From Planctomycetaceae bacterium (GTDB lineage: Bacteria > Planctomycetota > Planctomycetia > Pirellulales > Thermoguttaceae), in assembly GCA_003509805.1 (NCBI GenBank), contig DOMV01000160.1, forward strand, positions 1 through 5,368: a DNA stretch of 5,368 nt, read 5' to 3'. The notes under the pieces are model-generated. The model worked only from the letters and a program-made list of their open reading frames with translations, was not told the DNA's origin and made no database searches. Shown piece by piece: positions 1 through 5,330 of this stretch. The position numbers and the translations under genes were made by a program. Position 1 is the first letter of the stretch, and each line of letters begins with the position of its first letter.

Positions 1-661
1 CCTCGATTGTGATGACGTGGTTACCGTTTGCCTGTTCCAGAGCGTGAGCCCGCCTGCGCTCCTCACCCAGCCGGAGCGGGACACTCGTGACTTGGTTGGT
101 TCGCCTCGCGGCTTCCGGCGTCGGATCAATTGAGCAGGTGATCACCGGTGGCCGATCCGTGTTCCAAGCACGGAAAACGGTAATCAAATCCTGGAGGAGC
201 AACACGGGCGCCCCGGAGGTTTTGCCGACCACGCTGCCGGTCGCATCGACCTTCCATCCCTCGGCCGGGCCGATCAGGAGGATGTCATTCTCTTCCGGCA
301 GGGCGACGACGTATTTGATTGAAGTAAGCCCACCGAGGAAGCAAACGGCCGGACTGAAATCACGGTCGTTTTCGATGCACTGCCGCATTTCGGCGTTGAG
401 CTTTTTGAGCGAGACTTTGCGGAACGGCGAGGGCTGGTCGAGCCCCTCGGGAATGAGCGATACCAGTCCGGCCATTTGCTTCTCAAGAGCCGAATTCTCC
501 GACCGTGTCGCCATCCGCAACGTGGAGTCCGCATCGACCGCGACCCCTCCGACGACGGAGCTGACCACCTGTGCGTGTGCCGTGCCAACCGGGAACGACA
601 CCCCGAGAATGACCGCGGAGAGAAGAACAAACCGTACCAATCGTTTCGTGCGTAAAGACAT
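1..661 (-). CDS. DUF1598-like exported protein of planctomycete type (partial, 3' end beyond window)
   Basis: Reading leftwards from the ATG at 661-659 there is an open frame of 220 codons with no stop, so the gene runs off the left edge. The start is supported by AGGAAG eight bases upstream (complement of 670-675). Residues 1-30 form a classical Sec signal peptide: basic MSLRTKRLVR, then a hydrophobic core, then an AHA cleavage site before QVVSS. A mature exported domain follows. Around residues 108-140 the protein reads FLGGLTSIKYVVALPEEND, then GPAEGWKVD. At about 174-182 it reads ITCSIDPTPE. These phrases match my memory of DUF1598, a family of unknown function found largely in planctomycetes. 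The function is unknown; an envelope location is inferred from the signal peptide. The gene lies 243 bases downstream of the DUF4912 gene on the same strand, too far to assume co-transcription. That gap holds no other gene that I can see. Confidence 0.72.
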   Translation of the reverse strand, partial: MSLRTKRLVRFVLLSAVILGVSFPVGTAHAQVVSSVVGGVAVDADSTLRMATRSENSALEKQMAGLVSLIPEGLDQPSPFRKVSLKKLNAEMRQCIENDRDFSPAVCFLGGLTSIKYVVALPEENDILLIGPAEGWKVDATGSVVGKTSGAPVLLLQDLITVFRAWNTDRPPVITCSIDPTPEAARRTNQVTSVPLRLGEERRRAHALEQANGNHVITIE

Positions 662-904
662 CTGAATCGCTTCCTGGTTCAATTTCATTTTCGGGATCGG
701 GGCCGCGCTCGCGAGGAAACGGTCGCCCTCGCAAAACCGCTCCCTGACGGTTGCGGCTCTGATTTGCCCATCCGGGCCGACGGCCCTCGCCGCCCCGTGT
801 AGTGCAGATTACCACATTTTCCGCGGCGAAGGCAAGAGCAATTCACGGAAAAGAGAAAATTTTCGGGAATTAGGAGCGGGCAGAACCGGAACCGGGACAA
901 ATGC

Positions 905-2278
905 TCACTCCTCTTCCTCGTGCTCGACGATGAGCGTTTCGAGAATTTTGGTGTTCCGTTCGAGGGCGATGATGACCCGTTGCGTTTCGACGCCGTCGCT
1001 CCCGACCGCATCGACCGGAAAGACGTGCCGCTTTTCCGGCAGGCTGAATCGGACGGAAAAACTCCCGTCGGGATTCAACCGGATCGGTTCATCCTTGATG
1101 CTTATCTGGACGCTCGGGTCGGTTTGCCCGAAAAGAACGATGTCGGCCTCGATTTGAAATTCGAAATTCCGCTTGGTTTTTTCGCTACCCAACGGTCGCG
1201 GTCCGAAACGGGAAATCAGCGGGGCGCTCATCGGCCTTTTCAGCTTTTCTTCAAAGACGGCCTTGAGCGCGTTGTTATGGGAATCGAGGCCGCCGCTGAG
1301 CTTGAAAACACGGTCGAAATCGGCCGCGACACCGCTCCAATTGCCGTCGATCGACTCCACGTCGTCCTTGACCCGGTTCTGCGGCGTCAAGACGGCATTA
1401 CTCACGGCCAGGGAGTGAAAACGCTTCTCGTGGTAGGTGTATCCGAGTTCAACCTGGAATTGGGTCGGCGGATCGGAAACTTCGATATACCAGTTATCGA
1501 CCCCTCCGTGAATCATGATTTCCCGGAGAAGTTGTCGCCGCGGATTGGTCGCACCATCCGAGATGATCCGGTAAAGCCGCAGCACCGGCTTCGCACCATG
1601 CCAATGATGGCCGAGCGCGACTTTGGCCCGCTCAATCGCCCGGGGCCCGATCGCCCAGAACGCATGGATCCAATACGGATCGCGAACCATCAGAACAAGC
1701 CGGTCCTCGTGCCCCGGTTTTTCCTCGACCGTACGGATTTGGCGATGTCGCGCCAGATTTTCCTTGAATTGTTGGATATTCTGACCGGGCTGATCGGAAC
1801 GTCGCCTTTTCGACGGCGTACCGCCCCCGACATCGGCGTGTGGAGGGTGTTTTAATCCGTCAGGACGCCTCGCGGCTTCCATACGGGGAAGGGAGGTCCG
1901 TTTTTTCGTCGACATCCGCGAACCGACAACCGATTCCGTCTGATGTGCTGTTTCGGTCCCCGCAGGGCCGGTTTTTTGCGATTTACCGTTGGAAGCCGTT
2001 TTGACGGCACTACTCCCGACGGCCCTGCCACCGCTTTTCAAGCCTTGTCCTTTGGACGCGACGGATTTGGAAGCGTGTGCCTTAAACGATTGCAATCGCT
2101 TAAACACTTTGTCCGGCGGCATTTGTGAATTTTGCGCCGTCTTGGACCGCGACCTGGCTACCAATGTCCGTACAAGATCGTCCTTGCGCATGTCGTGCCA
2201 TCCGAGAACGCCCCATTGCCTGGCGATTTCCGCCAATTCTTTAACGGTCAACAACTTAAGATCGTTGGATGTGACCAC
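905..2278 (-). CDS. Rho-N / DUF4912 domain protein
   Basis: This is a 457-residue protein with a GTG start, preceded by GGAGA six bases upstream (complement of 2285-2289); no in-frame ATG lies just upstream. Residues about 5-45 (LTVKELAEIARQWGVLGW, then KDDLVRTLV) look like the small helical Rho termination factor N-terminal domain, a nucleic-acid-binding SAP-like fold. Residues about 46-185 form a basic, Ser/Gly/Lys/Arg-rich linker of low complexity. Residues about 190-300 match DUF4912, including LVLMVRDPYWIHAFWAI, a basic LRLYR strand, and NWYIEV. Residues about 372-442 look like a beta-sandwich-type tail (IRLNPDGSFSVRFSLPEKR). The protein ends in an acidic EHEEEE. There is no signal peptide or membrane segment, so it is probably cytoplasmic. 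The domain pairing recurs in planctomycetes and some other bacteria; its function is not established. A role in binding nucleic acid is inferred from the Rho-N part only. Confidence 0.88.
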   Translation of the reverse strand: MVTSNDLKLLTVKELAEIARQWGVLGWHDMRKDDLVRTLVARSRSKTAQNSQMPPDKVFKRLQSFKAHASKSVASKGQGLKSGGRAVGSSAVKTASNGKSQKTGPAGTETAHQTESVVGSRMSTKKRTSLPRMEAARRPDGLKHPPHADVGGGTPSKRRRSDQPGQNIQQFKENLARHRQIRTVEEKPGHEDRLVLMVRDPYWIHAFWAIGPRAIERAKVALGHHWHGAKPVLRLYRIISDGATNPRRQLLREIMIHGGVDNWYIEVSDPPTQFQVELGYTYHEKRFHSLAVSNAVLTPQNRVKDDVESIDGNWSGVAADFDRVFKLSGGLDSHNNALKAVFEEKLKRPMSAPLISRFGPRPLGSEKTKRNFEFQIEADIVLFGQTDPSVQISIKDEPIRLNPDGSFSVRFSLPEKRHVFPVDAVGSDGVETQRVIIALERNTKILETLIVEHEEEE

Positions 2279-2333
2279 GACGGTTCTCCGGATAAGAACG
2301 ATTGAAAAACGATTGCAGAAATCAAGGCTGGTT

Positions 2334-2423
2334 CGGGAAATTCCAGCGGCGTTCGATACAAAAACGGCGGAATCAGCGACAAAACGGGGGCGATAAAACG
2401 TGCAAAGACTTCAAAGACGGAAC
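2334..2423 (+). repeat. Leader-repeat module, copy A
   Basis: CGGGAAATTCCAGCGGC at 2334-2350 is identical to 3267-3283. Six unrelated bases later both copies read TACAAAA (2357-2363). A further match, TCAAAGACGGAAC (2411-2423), pairs with TCAATGACGGAAC at 3302-3314. Copy A therefore looks like copy B with about 50 extra bases inside. It lies in the presumed 5' leader of the minus-strand DUF4912 gene. Confidence 0.5.
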
Positions 2424-2436
2424 ACCACCTCGCGAA

Positions 2437-2465
2437 ATTTTATCCGAAAAACGTCGTCATTGCAA
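2437..2465 (-). promoter_or_regulatory. Candidate sigma70-type promoter for the DUF4912 gene
   Basis: Read on the minus strand, TTGCAA (2465-2460) is followed after exactly 17 bases by TAAAAT (2442-2437). The -10 box matches the consensus at 5 of 6 positions and the -35 box at 4 of 6. It points towards the DUF4912 start and would give an untranslated leader of about 150 bases. Found by eye; planctomycete promoter preferences may differ from the E. coli consensus. Confidence 0.35.
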
Positions 2466-2687
2466 CTGGCGGGATAAACAAAATTTTCAACCGATAAAAA
2501 TTGCATGAAATGAACGGTTTTCACGGAGCTCCGCCGGCCAACCGAAGCATGTCAACATAATCCTTTTCAGTAAAATCACTTCAGAAATGTCACCGGGTCA
2601 GCAAACATTACGTTGGCGGCTGTTGGAATGTCCCGAAGTCGACTTGCACCTGCCGAAGGTAAGCAGGCGGTTCAGACGAACAAACTC

Positions 2688-2704
2688 AACCGGCTTCGGT
2701 ATAA
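2688..2704 (-). repeat. 17-bp repeat in inverted orientation beside repeat copy 1
   Basis: AACCGGCTTCGGTATAA here is the exact reverse complement of 5314-5330, which directly abuts the right end of repeat copy 3. It ends 13 bases before copy 1 begins. An 11-bp core of the same sequence, CGAAGCCGGTT, also occurs at 3100-3110, touching the left end of copy 2. All three large repeats therefore carry this motif at one border. Confidence 0.6.
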
Positions 2705-2717
2705 AGTCCGGCATGCG

Positions 2718-2866
2718 TATACCGCAAACAGCCTGAAACTGTTCCCGCGCACAATCGCCTGCCGCTCGAACGATCCGTTTATGTCATTATACAAACAGAA
2801 GTTAGGGTCGAGTGAGTGCGGCAGACAGTCTTTACCAAACGACCAATGGCACCGCGTTTCCAGTAT
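2718..2866 (+). repeat. 150-bp dispersed palindromic element, copy 1 (most divergent)
   Basis: This is the first of three related copies in one orientation. It begins ATACCGCAAACAGCCTG and ends CGCGTTTCCAGTAT. It shares a 41-bp identical stretch with copy 2 (ending at 2777), of which 27 bp (2751-2777) are identical in all three copies. The internal inverted pair is GCCTGCCGC (2757-2765) and GCGGCAGAC (2818-2826), with one mismatch compared with the other copies. The 52-base centre differs strongly from copies 2 and 3, so this copy is probably older. Confidence 0.85.
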
Positions 2867-2930
2867 GAACGCATGGCCAAGACCTGTCAATCTCCACGGA
2901 AACGAGGCGTGTCTTGTCGGCGTTGGCCTT

Positions 2931-2968
2931 GATTCGGACTCGATTCGGCCTCGATTCGGCCACGATTC
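2931..2968 (+). repeat. 11-bp tandem repeat, about 3.5 units
   Basis: GATTCGGACTC, GATTCGGCCTC and GATTCGGCCAC follow one another, with a final GATTC at 2964-2968. The units differ by one or two bases. The period is close to one helical turn, so GATTCGG recurs on the same face of the DNA. It lies between repeat copy 1 and the candidate promoter of the ATP synthase genes. No known operator is recognised. Confidence 0.85.
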
Positions 2969-3000
2969 AAAATTGGTACGAAAATGTTGCGCGGGGGCGG

Positions 3001-3029
3001 TTGACTTTGGTTTGCGGGTCAAGTAGAAT
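3001..3029 (+). promoter_or_regulatory. Candidate sigma70-type promoter for the ATP synthase operon
   Basis: TTGACT (3001-3006) and TAGAAT (3024-3029) are separated by 17 bases, each matching the consensus at 5 of 6 positions. It is the best promoter-like match I found in this gap on the plus strand. Transcription from it would give a leader of roughly 340 bases that includes all of repeat copy 2 before the first gene at 3377. The -10 region lies inside a 17-bp duplication. Confidence 0.45.
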
Positions 3030-3049
3030 GCCGGGTCAAGTAAAATGGC
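3016..3049 (+). repeat. 17-bp tandem duplication over a -10 element
   Basis: GGGTCAAGTAGAATGCC (3016-3032) is followed directly by GGGTCAAGTAAAATGGC (3033-3049), with two differences in 17. Each unit carries a -10-like hexamer (TAGAAT, TAAAAT). Only the first has a good -35 box at the right distance. Confidence 0.85.
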
Positions 3050-3109
3050 GCAACGCGCGACAATGGATCAACTTTTCGCTGTTGGCGGGATTGGCGTATC
3101 GAAGCCGGT

Positions 3110-3258
3110 TATACCGTAAACGGCCTGCAACTGTTCCCGCGCACAATCGCCTGCCGCTCGAACGATCCGCGTAAATACTTACATTCAAAAAGTTGAGGAC
3201 GAGTAAGTGCGGCAGGCAGACTTGGTCAAATGGCCGTTTTCATCGCGTTTCCAGTATA
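3110..3258 (+). repeat. 150-bp dispersed palindromic element, copy 2
   Basis: It begins TATACCGTAAACGGCCTG and ends ATCGCGTTTCCAGTATA. By eye it is about 85-90 percent identical to copy 3, with small indels only in the centre. The internal inverted pair GCCTGCCGC (3149-3157) and GCGGCAGGC (3209-3217) is perfect, around 51 bases. The two halves resemble each other in inverted orientation: TATACCGTAAAC at the left end versus TATACTGGAAAC read from the right end. The distance from terminus to inner arm is 39 and 41 bases. It ends 118 bases before the first ATP synthase gene. Confidence 0.9.
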
Positions 3259-3266
3259 GTCGGCTC

Positions 3267-3314
3267 CGGGAAATTCCAGCGGCTTACAGTACAAAACTCC
3301 CTCAATGACGGAAC
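3267..3314 (+). repeat. Leader-repeat module, copy B
   Basis: This is the second copy of CGGGAAATTCCAGCGGC (3267-3283), followed by TACAAAA (3290-3296) and TCAATGACGGAAC (3302-3314). It starts eight bases after the end of repeat copy 2 and lies in the presumed leader of the ATP synthase genes. A nine-base match to its left part (TTCGGGAAA) sits at the extreme right edge of the window (5360-5368), where a further copy could begin. Confidence 0.5.
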
Positions 3315-3359
3315 CGGGCGAAAAAACAAGCCGACTTGGTCGACTTCGGTGGTGTAAAC

Positions 3360-3366
3360 GGAGGAG
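3360..3366 (+). promoter_or_regulatory. Strong ribosome binding site that sets a TTG start
   Basis: GGAGGAG ends ten bases before TTG at 3377-3379. An in-frame TGA at 3368-3370 rules out any start further upstream, and the next in-frame ATG (residue 30) would remove the first membrane helix. TTG is therefore the best start. Confidence 0.75.
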
Positions 3367-3376
3367 CTGAAACAGG

Positions 3377-3661
3377 TTGTCAAAAGAGGAGCGGGAAAAA
3401 TGGACGGCCTCGGCCGCCAAAGGATACGCCATCGGATTTCAGGTTTTGGCGGCCTCGTTGCAAATGGTCGTTTTTCCGCTTGTGGGAAACTGGTTGGACG
3501 ACAAATTGGGAACCGCGCCTTGGTGCATGTTGATTGGACTGGCAAGCGGCGTCTACGCGACATTTTCCCAGTTGATGAGCATCTCGAAACAATCGTTTGA
3601 ACATACGGATTCGGAAAAAACGGATTCGAACAAGAAAGACCCGGAAGACGACATTCGATGA
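3377..3661 (+). CDS. atpZ: AtpZ / ATPase-gene-1 family protein of the ATP synthase operon
   Basis: This is a small 94-residue membrane protein. After a short polar N-terminus it has two membrane helices, about 15-38 and 47-67. Between them is the signature GNWLDDKLGTAPW, typical of the F0F1-ATPase gene 1 family (AtpZ, also called AtpQ in N-ATPase operons). The C-terminus from about residue 72 is highly charged (EHTDSEKTDSNKKDPEDD) and lies outside the membrane. Family members are encoded at the head of ATP synthase operons. In one studied Bacillus they act together with AtpI in Mg2+ supply; a role in enzyme assembly is also proposed. The start is TTG, fixed by a strong ribosome site and an upstream stop. 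The stop overlaps the next start by four bases (ATGA, 3658-3661), implying translational coupling. The family call is firm; the exact role here is inferred. Confidence 0.85.
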   Translation: MSKEEREKWTASAAKGYAIGFQVLAASLQMVVFPLVGNWLDDKLGTAPWCMLIGLASGVYATFSQLMSISKQSFEHTDSEKTDSNKKDPEDDIR

Positions 3662-4266
3662 CAGGACGTTTGGCGTGTTTACCGGAAAACATGCCGGGAA
3701 AGTATTTGGTTTACCGCCTTTGTGTGAAATTGTCGGTCGCCCTCCTGTTTTTTTTCATACTGAAGGTCGGTGGCGACATTGCCGTTCGTTGCGTTCCTGT
3801 TCGCGACGTTCCTGTTCGTGGCATTGCCGTTCGACGTTGCGGCCACGGTACGGTCGATGGGGGTGACGCCGGCAAATCTCCCGAAACGGATGTTATTGCG
3901 GGAAATGCGGGCTCGATTCTCCTTGAAACCTACGGAATCGGAATAAAAGCCAACTTGGTCGGTTGCACGGCATCGCTTATCGTAGTATACTTTTTGAGAT
4001 TTTATCGTTCGGGACCGATGATCGAGTTCTTTGGGGCCTTGTCGTCCCGGCTCGGTGTCCCGATCGTTTTTATCATCCCCTATATCCCCGAAACCGGTCT
4101 TTCCGATTACCAGGCGGTTTTTCGCGACTGGACCCTTTTTTACATCGTGATCGTTTATCTGGTCTCCCTTCCGCTGGATGTGTGGTTGGTTTTGCCGGAA
4201 AATGGCGGTGCATGTTCGAGCCCATTCAAACATGTGCGGTACGAAGGGGTTAACAAGAGTACCTGA
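3658..4266 (+). CDS. Probable ATP synthase subunit I-like membrane protein with an unusual repeat-bearing loop
   Basis: This 202-residue membrane protein sits where AtpI (ATP synthase protein I) is expected, between an AtpZ-type gene and atpB. GGAAG nine bases upstream (3644-3648) supports the ATG at 3658, which overlaps the preceding stop. Four hydrophobic segments fit the AtpI plan: about 24-39, 98-114, 132-146 and 158-180. AtpI is not part of the final enzyme; it helps assemble the c-ring. The protein is longer than usual for AtpI (about 120-140 residues). The excess is a loop at about 40-95 between helices 1 and 2. It begins with four degenerate pentapeptides (IAVRC, VPVRD, VPVRG, IAVRR) and is rich in Gly and charged residues. 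Sequence similarity to AtpI is weak by eye, so the call rests on position and topology. An internal ATG at residue 12 is a possible alternative start. Confidence 0.6.
   Translation: MTGRLACLPENMPGKYLVYRLCVKLSVALLFFFILKVGGDIAVRCVPVRDVPVRGIAVRRCGHGTVDGGDAGKSPETDVIAGNAGSILLETYGIGIKANLVGCTASLIVVYFLRFYRSGPMIEFFGALSSRLGVPIVFIIPYIPETGLSDYQAVFRDWTLFYIVIVYLVSLPLDVWLVLPENGGACSSPFKHVRYEGVNKST
3778..3837 (+). repeat. In-frame 15-bp tandem repeat, four units
   Basis: Four 15-bp units follow each other: 3778-3792, 3793-3807, 3808-3822 and 3823-3837. The outer two begin ATTGCCGTTCG and the inner two begin GTTCCTGTTCG. In the frame of the subunit-I-like gene each encodes a pentapeptide of the form [IV][AP]VRx, giving a basic stretch just after membrane helix 1. 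Because the period is a multiple of three, copy-number change would not break the gene. Confidence 0.85.
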
Positions 4267-4268
4267 TT

Positions 4269-5069
4269 ATGTCTGATCCAGCAGCTCATGCACAGGATGC
4301 AACCTATTTCCATTTTCCAGAATTTCTCGGCGGAGAAGTCGGTCTGCCGATGGTCGGTATCCAGATTACCAAATACATGGTGATCGAACTTTTTGTCGCG
4401 GCGGCCATGCTCGCAATTTTTATTCCGCTTGCCAGGATGATTCAGGACGGCAAACCGGTGAAAGGTCGTTTTTGGAATTTCTGGGAGGTCCTCCTCGTTT
4501 ACATGCGAAAGGAAGTGTTCGCCGTCATGGGCAAAAAAGACGGAAACCGTTTTCTCCCCTACATTTGGATGTTGTTCTTTTTCGTCCTGTTCTGCAATCT
4601 TTTCGGTATGCTCCCTTGGATGGGCAGCCCGACCGGCTCCATCGCGACGACCTGTATCTTGGCGATTTGCTCGTTTTGTGTCGCGACATACGCGGGAATG
4701 CGACATAACGGCCCCGTGAAATTCTGGACCGGGTTGGTCCCGGGTATGGAGTTGCCCTTGGTCCTCGCGATTTTCCTGAAACCAATGCTTTTTGTGATCG
4801 AATTGGTCGCCTACTTCATCAAATTCGGTGTCTTGGCGATTCGGCTTTGGGCCAACATGTTTGCCGGCCACGTCGTCTTGGCCGTCTTTTTAGGCTTTAT
4901 CGCGGCGGCGGCGGCGCAATCCTTGGCCGTCTGGAGCGGGGTCGCCGCCTTAAGTGTTTTTGCCAGCGTTTGTTTCAGCCTCTTGGAACTCTTCGTCGCT
5001 TTCCTGCAAGCCTATATCATCGCGTTTCTCAGCGCCATTTTCATCAGCGGCGCCGTACACCAACATTAA
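4269..5069 (+). CDS. atpB: F0F1 ATP synthase subunit a
   Basis: This 266-residue polytopic membrane protein forms the ion half-channels of F0 beside the rotating c-ring. The diagnostic helix reads LAIRLWANMFAGHVVL, with the essential Arg at 192 (E. coli aArg210) and Asn196 (aAsn214). His201 occupies the place of E. coli aGlu219. Glu240 and Gln247, in LLELFVAFLQAYI, correspond to aHis245 and aGln252. The Glu/His pair is thus swapped relative to E. coli, as in mitochondrial ATP6. Other landmarks are FCNLFGMLPW (about 108-117), typical of the family, and a C-terminal AFLSAIFISGAVHQH. The length is normal. The ATG at 4269 lies two bases after the preceding stop, with AAGAG ten bases upstream, so it is in the same operon as the two small genes. 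Whether H+ or Na+ is used cannot be told without subunit c. Confidence 0.97.
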   Translation: MSDPAAHAQDATYFHFPEFLGGEVGLPMVGIQITKYMVIELFVAAAMLAIFIPLARMIQDGKPVKGRFWNFWEVLLVYMRKEVFAVMGKKDGNRFLPYIWMLFFFVLFCNLFGMLPWMGSPTGSIATTCILAICSFCVATYAGMRHNGPVKFWTGLVPGMELPLVLAIFLKPMLFVIELVAYFIKFGVLAIRLWANMFAGHVVLAVFLGFIAAAAAQSLAVWSGVAALSVFASVCFSLLELFVAFLQAYIIAFLSAIFISGAVHQH

Positions 5070-5083
5070 CATACAAGAAGCCA

Positions 5084-5118
5084 ATAGTGGATAGTTGATA
5101 GTGAAGAGCGGATTGTTG
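5084..5118 (+). repeat. Degenerate heptamer tandem array, about 5 units
   Basis: Three units fit ATAGTKR exactly (5084-5090, 5091-5097, 5098-5104). Two decayed units in register follow: AGAGCGG (5105-5111) and ATTGTTG (5112-5118). It begins 14 bases after the atpB stop. Heptameric short tandem repeats of similar sequence occur between genes in several bacterial groups, such as the STRR repeats of cyanobacteria. No function is assigned. Confidence 0.6.
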
Positions 5119-5162
5119 AACACCGGGTGTGAACTGCCGCGCAACTGTTGACGATGAGCTGT

Positions 5163-5313
5163 TATACCGTAAACAGCATGACAATCCTCCCGCGAACAAT
5201 CGCCTGCCGCTCGAACGATCCGCGTAAATACCTAACATTAACACAAGTTGAGGACAAGTGAGTGCGGCAGGCAGACTTGACCAAAAGTCCGTTTTCATCG
5301 CGTTTCCAGTATA
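5163..5313 (+). repeat. 150-bp dispersed palindromic element, copy 3
   Basis: It begins TATACCGTAAACAGCATG and ends ATCGCGTTTCCAGTATA, in the same orientation as copies 1 and 2. The inner inverted pair GCCTGCCGC (5202-5210) and GCGGCAGGC (5264-5272) is perfect, around 53 bases. The 27-bp core common to all copies is at 5196-5222. Differences from copy 2 cluster in the left quarter and in the centre. It starts 93 bases after the atpB stop and would be transcribed if the operon continues to the right. Confidence 0.9.
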
Positions 5314-5330
5314 TTATACCGAAGCCGGTT
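5314..5330 (+). repeat. 17-bp repeat abutting copy 3
   Basis: TTATACCGAAGCCGGTT follows the last base of copy 3 directly. It is the exact reverse complement of 2688-2704. Its first eight bases, TTATACCG, are the same as those at the left border of copies 2 and 3, so it could be the start of another, decayed or truncated unit. Confidence 0.6.

Larger units (their letters stand above)
2279..3376. other. 1.1-kb divergent intergenic region without a convincing gene
   Basis: This stretch separates the minus-strand DUF4912 gene from the plus-strand ATP synthase genes. Open frames of up to 137 codons exist on both strands. They run across the dispersed repeats, lack good ribosome sites and resemble no family I know. 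The region holds two of the three 150-bp repeat copies, a 17-bp direct repeat shared by the two gene leaders (2334-2350 and 3267-3283), an 11-bp tandem repeat (2931-2968), a 17-bp tandem duplication (3016-3049), the palindrome CGGAGCTCCG (2524-2533), and one candidate promoter in each direction. I see no tRNA or other known RNA gene. Confidence 0.7.

Noticed and set aside
87..665. 192-codon plus-strand open frame
   Set aside because: It lies opposite the DUF1598-like gene, whose signal peptide, ribosome site and family motifs are on the minus strand.
806..835. Minus-strand promoter for the DUF1598-like gene (TTGCCT-18-TAATCT)
   Set aside because: The match is weak: 4 of 6 positions in the -35 box and 3 of 6 in the -10 box.
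920..1855. 311-codon plus-strand open frame
   Set aside because: It is the antisense shadow of the DUF4912 gene, which has clear domains, a ribosome site and a family match on the other strand.
2613..3026. 137-codon plus-strand and 116-codon minus-strand frames in the large gap
   Set aside because: Both run through repeat copy 1 and the 11-bp repeat, have no family signature or good ribosome site, and overlap each other.
3377..5069. Na+-type N-ATPase operon (atpQ-atpR-atpB order)
   Set aside because: The first gene family fits, but atpD and atpC are not upstream as in N-ATPase operons, and the second protein is much longer than AtpR. An ordinary F-type operon start is simpler.
5044..5298. 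Minus-strand frame through repeat copy 3, possibly a small protein encoded by the element
   Set aside because: The matching frame in copy 2 stops after five codons (ATGAAAACGGCCATTTGA), so the coding potential is not conserved between copies.
2718..5313. CRISPR array or integron attC sites
   Set aside because: There are only three copies, widely and unevenly spaced, with no repeat-spacer pattern. I could not match the paired core sites and cassette arrangement expected of attC.
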